Origin: Actinomycetes bacterium | GTDB lineage: Bacteria > Actinomycetota > Acidimicrobiia > Acidimicrobiales > RAAP-2 | Reading direction: 5' to 3' | NCBI GenBank assembly: GCA_021841725.1 | Contig: JAKCEC010000031.1 | Span: 1 to 10,658 of the forward strand | Length of the DNA stretch: 10,658 bases | Part shown: one piece after another, positions 5,182 through 10,658 of the stretch | Position numbering within the stretch: the stretch's first letter is position 1 | Layout of the letters: every line of letters starts with the position of its first letter | The notes under the pieces: generated by a model | The model's database searches: none | What the model was told of the DNA's origin: nothing | Seen by the model: only the letters and a program-made list of their open reading frames with translations | Program-made: the position numbers and the translations under genes

Positions 5182-6123
5182 ATGAGTACTACCCGATCTA
5201 TGTCCACTTCTCTCCTGCAGGCCCCCCACATGACCAACCACCTCGACCTCCTCGAATCTCACGCCATCTTCATCCTCCGTGAGGTCGTGGCGGAGTGCGA
5301 ACGACCCGTTCTCCTCTTTTCGGGGGGCAAGGACTCCGCCGTTCTGCTGCACCTCGCGGCCAAGGCCTTCGCCCCCCAGGCCCTGCCCTTTCCCGTGATG
5401 CACATCGACACGGGCCAGAACTTCCCCGAGGTCATCGAGTTTCGTGACAGCGCGGTCGCGCGCGCCAGTGCGCGCCTGATCATCGCGTCGGTCCAGGACT
5501 CGATTGACCAGGGCAAGGTGGCCGACCCGGGGCCCCTCGGACCGCGAAACCGTCTCCAGACCGTGACCCTGCTCGACGCCATCACCGCCCACGGCTTCGA
5601 CGCCGCCTTCGGCGGCGCCCGGCGCGACGAGGACAAGGCCCGCGCCAAAGAGCGAATCCTCTCGTTCCGTGACGCCTTCGGGCAGTGGGACCCCCGCCAA
5701 CAGCGACCCGAGCTGTGGCAGCTCTACCAGGGCAAGGTCAACCCGGGGGAACACCTGCGCGCGTTCCCACTGTCGGACTGGACCGAACTCGACATCTGGC
5801 AATACATCGAACGCGAGCACATGGAGTTGCCGCGCATCTACTTCGCCCACGAGCGCGACGTCGTGCTGCGCGACGGCATGTACCTGGCCGTGGGCCCCTT
5901 CGTCGCCCCGCGTCCGGGTGAGGTCGTCGAACGGCTCACCGTACGTTTTCGCACGGTGGGCGACGCCAATCTCACGGGCGCGGTCCTCTCGCACGCGACC
6001 ACCCTCTCGGCCATCGTGGACGAGATCAGTCTGGCCAACGTGTCCGAGCGCGGCGCCACCCGCGGTGACGACAAGTTCAGCGAGACCGCGATGGAAGACC
6101 GCAAACGCGAGGGCTACTTCTAA
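5182..6123 (+). CDS. cysD: Sulfate adenylyltransferase subunit 2 (ATP sulfurylase, catalytic subunit)
   Basis: With CysN it makes adenosine 5'-phosphosulfate from ATP and sulfate, the first step of sulfate assimilation. The 313-residue product contains the PP-loop LLFSGGKDSAVLLHL (SGGKDS at 47-52), MHIDTGQNFPEVIEFRD, FGGARRDEDKARAKER, LWQLYQGKVNPGEHLRAFPLSDWTELDIWQY (given here only as landmarks in order) and the conserved C-terminal end REGYF. Length and motif order match bacterial CysD (about 300 residues). Two starts are plausible: ATG 5182, which fits the -10 spacing and the longer N-terminus common in actinobacteria, and ATG 5230, which gives 297 residues and lies just before the conserved LLESHAIFILRE helix. 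Neither has a good ribosome site. The stop TAA touches the ATG of cysN with no gap, so the two are translated from one message, probably coupled. Confidence 0.95.
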   Translation: MSTTRSMSTSLLQAPHMTNHLDLLESHAIFILREVVAECERPVLLFSGGKDSAVLLHLAAKAFAPQALPFPVMHIDTGQNFPEVIEFRDSAVARASARLIIASVQDSIDQGKVADPGPLGPRNRLQTVTLLDAITAHGFDAAFGGARRDEDKARAKERILSFRDAFGQWDPRQQRPELWQLYQGKVNPGEHLRAFPLSDWTELDIWQYIEREHMELPRIYFAHERDVVLRDGMYLAVGPFVAPRPGEVVERLTVRFRTVGDANLTGAVLSHATTLSAIVDEISLANVSERGATRGDDKFSETAMEDRKREGYF

Positions 6124-7380
6124 ATGAAACTCGCCGCCAAAGACCTCCTGCGCCTGGCCACGGTGGGTTCCGTGGACGACGGTAAGTCCACCCTCATCGG
6201 TCGCCTCCTGGTGGACACGCGCCAGCTCTTCGACGACCAACTCGACGCCGTCGTGGCCGCGTCCGAGAAGCGCGGCGTCGGCGACCTCGACCTGAGCTTC
6301 GTCACCGACGGCCTGCGCGCCGAGCGCGAACAGGGCATCACCATCGACGTCGCGTACCGGTACGCGTCGACGCCGACGCGCAAGTTCATCATCGCCGACT
6401 GCCCCGGACACGTGCAGTACACCCGCAACATGGCCACGGGGGCCTCCACCGCCGACCTGGCCCTGGTGGTCTTGAACGTGGCCCACGGCGTCAAAGAACA
6501 GACCCGGCGCCACCTGTGCATCGCCGCGCTCCTGGGCGTGCGGACACTCATCGTGGCGGTCAACAAGATGGACGAAGTCAACTGGTCCGAAACGGCGTAC
6601 CTCAGCGTGGTCGACGAACTGAGCACGCTGGCCCACGAATTGGGGTTCGCGTCGATGACGCCGATACCGGTGTCGGCGCTCCTGGGCGAGAACGTCGTGG
6701 AGCGTTCGTCGCACCTGGATTGGTACGACGGCCCCTCGGTGCTCCAGGCCCTCGAGGCGTGCACCGCGGGCTCCTGGAACCACACCACCACCGGGGCGCG
6801 GCTTCCGGTGCAGTGGGTCCTGCGACAAAATGGGGGTGGTCGCACCTACGCCGGCATGCTCAGTGGCGCCGCGCTGCACGTGGGCGAGCGGGTGACCCTG
6901 CTACCGGCGAACGTCGAGACCACCGTCGTCTCGCTGACGTCGGGATCGGGCGCGCACCAGGCCGCCACCGCCGGACTCTCCATCGACGTGGGCCTGGCCG
7001 ACGAGACCGACGCGGGGCGCGGCGACCTCCTGGCCACCGCACCCCTGCCCACCCTCACCAAGGAGTTCGAGGCCACCGTGTGCTGGTTCGGTGAGCAGCC
7101 CCTGCGTCACTCGCAGCGACTGCGGCTCAAGCACACGTCGAAGGTCACGCCCGTGCGCCTCCAAGAGATCTTGGGCGTCGTCGACATCGAGACACTGAGC
7201 GTCAACGCGGGGGATCAACTGACCACCAACGACATCGGCGTCGTGAGTCTGCAGACCGCCGATTGGTTGGTGGTCGACGACTATCGCGACAACCGCGTCA
7301 CGGGCAGCTTCGTCCTCATCGACGAGGTCACCAACGCGACGGTCGCCGCGGGCATGATGGGACGCGCCACCTTCCTCTAG
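6124..7380 (+). CDS. cysN: Sulfate adenylyltransferase subunit 1 (ATP sulfurylase GTPase)
   Basis: This is the regulatory GTPase of ATP sulfurylase; GTP hydrolysis drives APS synthesis by CysD. The 418 residues carry the translational-GTPase motifs: G1 GSVDDGKST (15-23), the switch segment EREQGITIDVAYRY (67-80), G3 DCPGH (92-96) and G4 NKMD (147-150), followed by the EF-Tu-like beta-barrel domains with LRLKHTSKVTPVRL near residue 335-348. It starts immediately after the cysD stop. It ends without a C-terminal APS-kinase (CysC) domain, whereas many bacteria have a CysNC fusion; with no cysC seen here, direct use of APS by CysH is likely. Its TAG stop lies within the CTAG shared with the stop of the convergent CHAD gene, leaving no room for a terminator between them. 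Confidence 0.96.
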   Translation: MKLAAKDLLRLATVGSVDDGKSTLIGRLLVDTRQLFDDQLDAVVAASEKRGVGDLDLSFVTDGLRAEREQGITIDVAYRYASTPTRKFIIADCPGHVQYTRNMATGASTADLALVVLNVAHGVKEQTRRHLCIAALLGVRTLIVAVNKMDEVNWSETAYLSVVDELSTLAHELGFASMTPIPVSALLGENVVERSSHLDWYDGPSVLQALEACTAGSWNHTTTGARLPVQWVLRQNGGGRTYAGMLSGAALHVGERVTLLPANVETTVVSLTSGSGAHQAATAGLSIDVGLADETDAGRGDLLATAPLPTLTKEFEATVCWFGEQPLRHSQRLRLKHTSKVTPVRLQEILGVVDIETLSVNAGDQLTTNDIGVVSLQTADWLVVDDYRDNRVTGSFVLIDEVTNATVAAGMMGRATFL

Positions 7381-8264
7381 CGTCCCTCGAGGGTCCCACC
7401 GAGGCTCGTCGGCGCAAAGACGGCGAACATGGCGCGTCGCGCGTCGACGAAGTGCGGCACCCACTGGGGTCGTAGTCGTCGCATCTCCGCGCCCAACGCC
7501 ATCCGGACCCCGCGCTCGCCGGCCCGGTCGGACGACCCCAACTCGTCGAGAAACGCCATCGCCACCATCCGATCGTGCAGCTGGCCCAGCACGTCCTGGA
7601 TTCCCTCCAGGTGTCGGGCGACCTCGCGCGCCGCGGGGCCGAGGAACTGGGCGCCGATCTCGTAGTTGTAGCGGCACTTCTTGGAGCCGATCCGCACCAG
7701 GTGGAGATCGTCGTCACTTCGCCACCCGGCCGGGTCGCCGATGGCCTCCAGGTACGCGCACGTGGCCCCCCACAACACCGGCGTGAAGACCACCGCGGCG
7801 CTGGTGCGCCCCAGGGCCCCCAATCCCGGATCCTGACTGAGTCGGGCGAGTCGACGGCGCACGCGCGCGTAGCGCGAGGAGTCCAGCAGTCGGGCCACCC
7901 GCCGCTGGTGCTCTGCGCGCCGATGCGTCAGCGCCACGTCCACGGCGTCGTGCAAGGGGGTGGCCCGCGCCAGGTGGGAGTCGAAGAGTTCCCCGAGTAC
8001 GTCGAGGTCGCGCAGTCCCCCCAGCGTGGCGCCCACCCAGCGCAGGTCGTCGCGCAGGCGATCCCACGGTTCATCGGGCAAGACCTGGCGCATGGCGCGC
8101 AGTTCGGACCGCAAGCGACGCGCGCTGACCCGCAACTGGTGGATACCCTCGGCGTCCACCCCCGAGCGCGCGCGCGAAAAGTTGGCGTCCATCGACTCCA
8201 CCTCACGACGCAGAAAACGGCTGACGACGTCGCCCGTGCTCAGCGACGCGTCGGGGGAGGTCAC
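7377..8264 (-). CDS. CHAD-domain protein, probable polyphosphate binder
   Basis: The 295-residue protein is a CHAD (conserved histidine alpha-helical) domain through most of its length, without the CYTH/triphosphatase domain that often precedes it. The two helical repeats each show the basic HxxR signature: HQLRVSARRLRSEL (His42, Arg45, Arg49, Arg50) followed by LGGLRDLDVL, and HLVRIGSKKCRYNYE (His188, Arg191, Lys195, Lys196) followed by IQDVLGQLHD. CHAD proteins bind inorganic polyphosphate and associate with polyphosphate granules; that function is carried over from the family. The GTG at 8264 was chosen since the first helix (VVSRFLRREVE) needs it. It lacks a ribosome site, but the stop of a 13-codon frame with a good ribosome site overlaps it. 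ATG at residue 25 has a fair GAGGTGGA upstream but would cut the first helix. Its TAG stop overlaps that of cysN on the other strand. Confidence 0.85.
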   Translation of the reverse strand: MTSPDASLSTGDVVSRFLRREVESMDANFSRARSGVDAEGIHQLRVSARRLRSELRAMRQVLPDEPWDRLRDDLRWVGATLGGLRDLDVLGELFDSHLARATPLHDAVDVALTHRRAEHQRRVARLLDSSRYARVRRRLARLSQDPGLGALGRTSAAVVFTPVLWGATCAYLEAIGDPAGWRSDDDLHLVRIGSKKCRYNYEIGAQFLGPAAREVARHLEGIQDVLGQLHDRMVAMAFLDELGSSDRAGERGVRMALGAEMRRLRPQWVPHFVDARRAMFAVFAPTSLGGTLEGR

Positions 8265-8302
8265 GGGGCGAGGAGGCGGACGCGACGCAACCCCATAGGC
8301 AT
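8261..8302 (-). CDS. Possible leader peptide coupled to the CHAD gene
   Basis: A frame reading MPMGLRRVRLLAP ends in a TGA that overlaps the GTG start of the CHAD gene (GTGA). AGGAGAGG precedes it, well spaced for the second ATG (8296). The CHAD start itself has no ribosome site, so ribosomes ending this short frame could restart on the GTG. The peptide has no recognisable function; its role would be coupling only. It could instead be a chance frame. Confidence 0.3.
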   Translation of the reverse strand: MPMGLRRVRLLAP

Positions 8303-8367
8303 CCTCTCCTCGTCCTCACCGCAAACTACACCGCCGGCGAGGGGCGTCGCGCGACGGCGCACCGACC

Positions 8368-8820
8368 TCAGAACTGCCAGAACATGGCGACGAGCGCCAC
8401 CGCGACGACACTCAACAGGACGTCCACGGAACGCACCAGCTGACGCCCGCGCTCGACGCTGGCGTGACCGTCGTGGGCGATGACTTCGGCCACGGTACGT
8501 TCGAGGGGCAGCGTGCGCGCCTCCAGGTGTCCGGCGGCGGCGAGGTAGCACACGAGACCCACCCCCACCCACGGTCGCGCGAGCGACACGGTGCGATCGC
8601 CCATCAACGACATGGTCAGTCCCGTGAGCAGCATGAGGTGCAACACGCGCGCCGCCCAGTTGCGACGCGACGGGAACTTGCGGCGCTGTTCCTCGTCACT
8701 GGCGGCGTGGACGATGGCCATCGCCGAGGTCCGCATGACCACGAAGACCGCGACGACGGCGACCGCGCTCAGTACGTGAACGACGAAGACGAGATCGTAG
8801 GGGACACTCGGGGCGCTCAT
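8368..8820 (-). CDS. Four-helix membrane protein (CopD/DUF2269-like by architecture)
   Basis: This 150-residue protein is mostly hydrophobic, with four predicted membrane helices at about 10-30, 56-74, 82-97 and 130-148. Histidines occur in the first two helices (His15 in VFVVHVLSAV, His61 in VLHLMLLTGL). Between helices 1 and 2 is a charged loop (SDEEQRRKFPSRRN). A short helix bundle with histidines in helices 1 and 2 and a DRTV...RPWVGVGL segment is reminiscent of the CopD/DUF2269 group of small membrane proteins, but I cannot prove the family. The start at 8820 is chosen because its ATG overlaps the stop of the preceding GTPase gene as ATGA; a longer frame continues upstream but is a shadow of that gene. 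The overlap implies coupled translation with meaB. A structural or redox role is conceivable; function unknown. Confidence 0.7.
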   Translation of the reverse strand: MSAPSVPYDLVFVVHVLSAVAVVAVFVVMRTSAMAIVHAASDEEQRRKFPSRRNWAARVLHLMLLTGLTMSLMGDRTVSLARPWVGVGLVCYLAAAGHLEARTLPLERTVAEVIAHDGHASVERGRQLVRSVDVLLSVVAVALVAMFWQF

Positions 8821-9779
8821 GCTGGAAACAGTAACGCCCTCGCCGCCTGGTACGGGTCGGTGGTCCCCGCGACCAAGGCGTCGAGCTGCTCGTGGTAGCG
8901 CGGCGCCCCCGCGCCCGCGTGGAACGATTCGCGCAGCATCGCACCCAGCACCCGATCGAGTTCGAGCGCGACGCGTCGACGACGCCGCGACGCCCGCTCG
9001 TCGCCGGAGAGGTAGTGGTGGTGGCGCGCCAGCTCGCGCCACAGCTCGTCCAGACCGCGACCGTCGCTCGCGACGGTGTCCACGACGGGCGCGCGCCACG
9101 GCGTCGCCGGACCCATGTCCATCATTCGTTCGAGGTCGCGGCGGGTCTCGGCGGCGCCGGCGCGATCGGCCTTGTTGATGACGAAGACGTCGGCCACCTC
9201 GAGGATCCCGGCCTTCTCGGCCTGGACGGCGTCGCCCCAACCGGGGTTCAGCACCACCACCGTCGTGTCGGCGGTCGAGGCGACGTCCACCTCCATCTGG
9301 CCCACGCCCACCGTTTCGAGGATGACCACGGAGAAGCCCACGGCCCCGAGCACCCGCACGGCGTCGGGTACGGCCAGTGACAGCCCCCCCAAATTACCCC
9401 GCGTCGCCATGGAGCGGATGTAGACCCGCTCGTCGGTGGCGTGACCCTGCATGCGAAAGCGGTCCCCGAGGAGCGCGCCCCCCGAGAAGGGTGAACTGGG
9501 GTCCACGCACACGACGGCCACGCGCGCGAAGGGGTTCTCGCCGGCGAAGGAGCCCTGACCCAGGGCGGTCGTGATGAGCTGGTCGGTCAGCGTCGACTTG
9601 CCGGCACCGGGCGCCCCGGTCAGGCCGATGACGTGCGGCGCGCTGCTCGCGTACACCAGTGCGGCCGTCGCCTGGTGCCACTCACCCGCGCCCTCGACGT
9701 AACTGATCAACCGCGCCAGGGCCGCGCGCGATCCCTCGCGCGCCTGCGTGAGCAGTTGCTCGGGCTCGCGCGTGTTCAT
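8817..9779 (-). CDS. meaB: MeaB/ArgK-type GTPase, chaperone of B12-dependent acyl-CoA mutase
   Basis: This 320-residue P-loop GTPase belongs to the MeaB/ArgK (MMAA) group of G3E GTPases, which gate delivery of adenosylcobalamin to methylmalonyl-CoA mutase and protect the mutase from inactivation. Motifs: P-loop GAPGAGKST (55-63), VDPSSPFSGGALLGDR (92-107), RGNLGGL (127-133, switch region), ETVGVGQ (155-161, Walker B/switch) and NKAD (202-205, guanine specificity). The C-terminal third is helical and arginine-rich, as in the family dimerisation arm. The ATG at 9779 is preferred to the in-frame GTG at 9788: it overlaps the murA stop as ATGA and has AGGTGGG about 5 nt upstream. No mutase subunit gene is in the window, so the partner must be encoded elsewhere or this copy serves another mutase such as an isobutyryl- or ethylmalonyl-CoA type. 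Confidence 0.93.
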   Translation of the reverse strand: MNTREPEQLLTQAREGSRAALARLISYVEGAGEWHQATAALVYASSAPHVIGLTGAPGAGKSTLTDQLITTALGQGSFAGENPFARVAVVCVDPSSPFSGGALLGDRFRMQGHATDERVYIRSMATRGNLGGLSLAVPDAVRVLGAVGFSVVILETVGVGQMEVDVASTADTTVVVLNPGWGDAVQAEKAGILEVADVFVINKADRAGAAETRRDLERMMDMGPATPWRAPVVDTVASDGRGLDELWRELARHHHYLSGDERASRRRRRVALELDRVLGAMLRESFHAGAGAPRYHEQLDALVAGTTDPYQAARALLFPA

Positions 9780-10658
9780 TCGACCCACCTGACCGCGGCC
9801 CCGAGACCGCGCAGCCGCCCCGGGAGGTCGTCGTAGCCCCGCGCCACGTGCTCGATACCGCTGACGGTGGTCTCGCCCTGCGCCACCAGGCCCGCCAGCA
9901 CGAGGGCCGCCGTCGCGCGGATGTCACTGCCGTGCACGGCGGTCCCCACGAGGTGCTCCACACCGCGAATCATCGCGTGGTGTCCCTCGGTGGTGATGCT
10001 CGCCCCGAGGCGCACCAGCTCGTCGACGTAGCGAAAACGGCCGACGAACAGGTTCTCGGTCACCACCGAGACGCCGTCGGCGACGCTCAACATGGTGGTG
10101 ATGAGCGGCTTGTAGTCGGTGGCCACGCCGGGGTAGGGCAACGTGGCGACGTCCACCGCGCGTAGTCGCGCCGGGCCCTTGACGCTGACGCCCGGTCCCG
10201 CGAGGTCCAGGACTCCCCCCATGGCCTCAATCTTGCGCAGCAGCATCACCATGTGGTCGGGTCGGGCGTCGACCACGCGCACTTCGCCCCCGGTGATCAT
10301 GGCCGACGCCAAGTACGTCGCGCTCACGACCCGGTCGGTCACCACCTCGTGCTCGGCGGGCCGCAGTTCGCCGACGCCGTTGATGATCAGACGCGACGTG
10401 CCGAGGCCTTCGATGCGCGCACCCATGGCGAGGAGTTGGCGTCCGAGGTCTTCGACCTCGGGCTCGCGCGCGGCGTTCTCGATGACCGACCTTCCGTCGG
10501 CCAGCACGCACGCCATCAACAAGTTGTCGGTCGCGGTGTGACTCGGGTACTCCAGGGTGATGTGCGTCGCGCGCAGTCGACCCGCGCACGTGGCGCGAAT
10601 CGAGGTCCGGTCGTTGTGGAAGCTCGCGCCCATGGCGCTCAGCCCGTCGGTGTGAAAA
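9776..10658 (-). CDS. murA: UDP-N-acetylglucosamine 1-carboxyvinyltransferase, N-terminus missing
   Basis: MurA transfers enolpyruvate from PEP to UDP-GlcNAc, the first committed step of peptidoglycan synthesis, in the cytoplasm. The frame is open to the right edge and covers about 294 C-terminal residues of a usual 420; the catalytic Cys/Asp loop (near residue 115 in E. coli) would lie just outside or at the edge, so it cannot be judged. Recognisable blocks in order: HTDGLSAMGA, TATDNLLMACVLADG, ENAAREPEVEDL, YPGVATDYKPL, ADGVSVVTENLFVGRFRYVDEL, VHGSDIRATAALVLAGL and HVARGYDDLPGRLRGLGA. These match the inside-out alpha/beta barrel family closely. Internal methionines near 10633 are not starts. 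The TGA stop overlaps the ATG of meaB, so murA heads a packed operon with meaB, the membrane protein and the CHAD gene. Confidence 0.95.
   Translation of the reverse strand, partial: FHTDGLSAMGASFHNDRTSIRATCAGRLRATHITLEYPSHTATDNLLMACVLADGRSVIENAAREPEVEDLGRQLLAMGARIEGLGTSRLIINGVGELRPAEHEVVTDRVVSATYLASAMITGGEVRVVDARPDHMVMLLRKIEAMGGVLDLAGPGVSVKGPARLRAVDVATLPYPGVATDYKPLITTMLSVADGVSVVTENLFVGRFRYVDELVRLGASITTEGHHAMIRGVEHLVGTAVHGSDIRATAALVLAGLVAQGETTVSGIEHVARGYDDLPGRLRGLGAAVRWVE

Noticed and set aside
5161..6879. A 572-codon minus-strand frame opposite cysD and cysN
   Set aside because: It is exactly antisense to two well-supported genes, and its Gly/Val/His/Arg/Glu-rich translation is the usual shadow of high-GC coding DNA.
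8821..9240. A 140-codon N-terminal extension of the four-helix membrane protein
   Set aside because: It lies inside meaB in another frame and is arginine-rich; the ATGA start at 8820 begins directly before the first membrane helix.
1..10658. CRISPR array, toxin-antitoxin pair or phage-defence system
   Set aside because: No regularly spaced repeats and no small toxin/antitoxin or nuclease/effector genes are visible on either strand.

Overview
The window looks like chromosomal DNA of a high-GC actinobacterium. Three things point there: a GlpR/SepX-like three-helix membrane protein (a family I know only from Actinobacteria), an assimilatory CysH resembling the mycobacterial APS reductase, and several genes that have no Shine-Dalgarno sequence but a -10-like hexamer just before the start, as expected of leaderless genes. 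An acidimicrobial-type organism with an active sulfur economy is my best guess; the sequence alone does not settle the genus.

Layout. (1) 1-1089, minus: 5' part of a sulfide:quinone oxidoreductase (sqr), cut by the window edge. A 16-bp dyad, ATACCCCTTGGGGTAT (1192-1207), lies about 100 bp upstream and has the form of a CsoR/CstR-family operator. (2) 1208-2034: about 0.8 kb with no convincing gene, containing one good imperfect hairpin (1445-1470) and, at its right end, a perfect 12-bp palindrome (2000-2011) in the presumed promoter of the next gene. (3) 2041-3237, plus: a radical SAM/SPASM enzyme related to the NirJ/AhbC/AhbD tetrapyrrole enzymes. Right behind it is the 3' end of an ISL3-family insertion sequence (transposase C-terminus 3250-3401, terminal inverted repeat near 3417-3429). 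(4) 3474-3546, minus: tRNA-Ala(CGC), 15 bp downstream of a GlpR/SepX-like gene (3562-4374, minus). (5) 4459-7380: assimilatory sulfate reduction locus. cysH (minus) diverges from cysD-cysN (plus) across a very short intergenic region whose two candidate -10 elements overlap. (6) 7377-10658, minus: a tightly packed run murA (partial) > meaB > four-helix membrane protein > CHAD-domain protein. Two of the junctions are ATGA overlaps, and a possible short leader peptide overlaps the CHAD start.

How the genes work together. CysD/CysN form ATP sulfurylase (sulfate to APS) and CysH reduces APS to sulfite. No APS kinase (CysC) is fused to CysN or present in the window, which fits direct reduction of APS. 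SQR handles sulfide or persulfide sulfur in the oxidative direction, and its upstream dyad suggests persulfide- or metal-responsive control. The segment between sqr and the tRNA gene (gene-poor DNA, lone radical SAM gene, IS remnant) has the look of an accessory insertion beside a tRNA. The right-hand block is housekeeping: peptidoglycan synthesis, B12-mutase chaperoning and probable polyphosphate binding.

The points I would check first are: the CysH of this genome has Val where the fourth [4Fe-4S] cysteine of APS reductases should be; the two C4-TN-G4 dyads in front of sqr and the radical SAM gene; and the shared -10 region between cysH and cysD.
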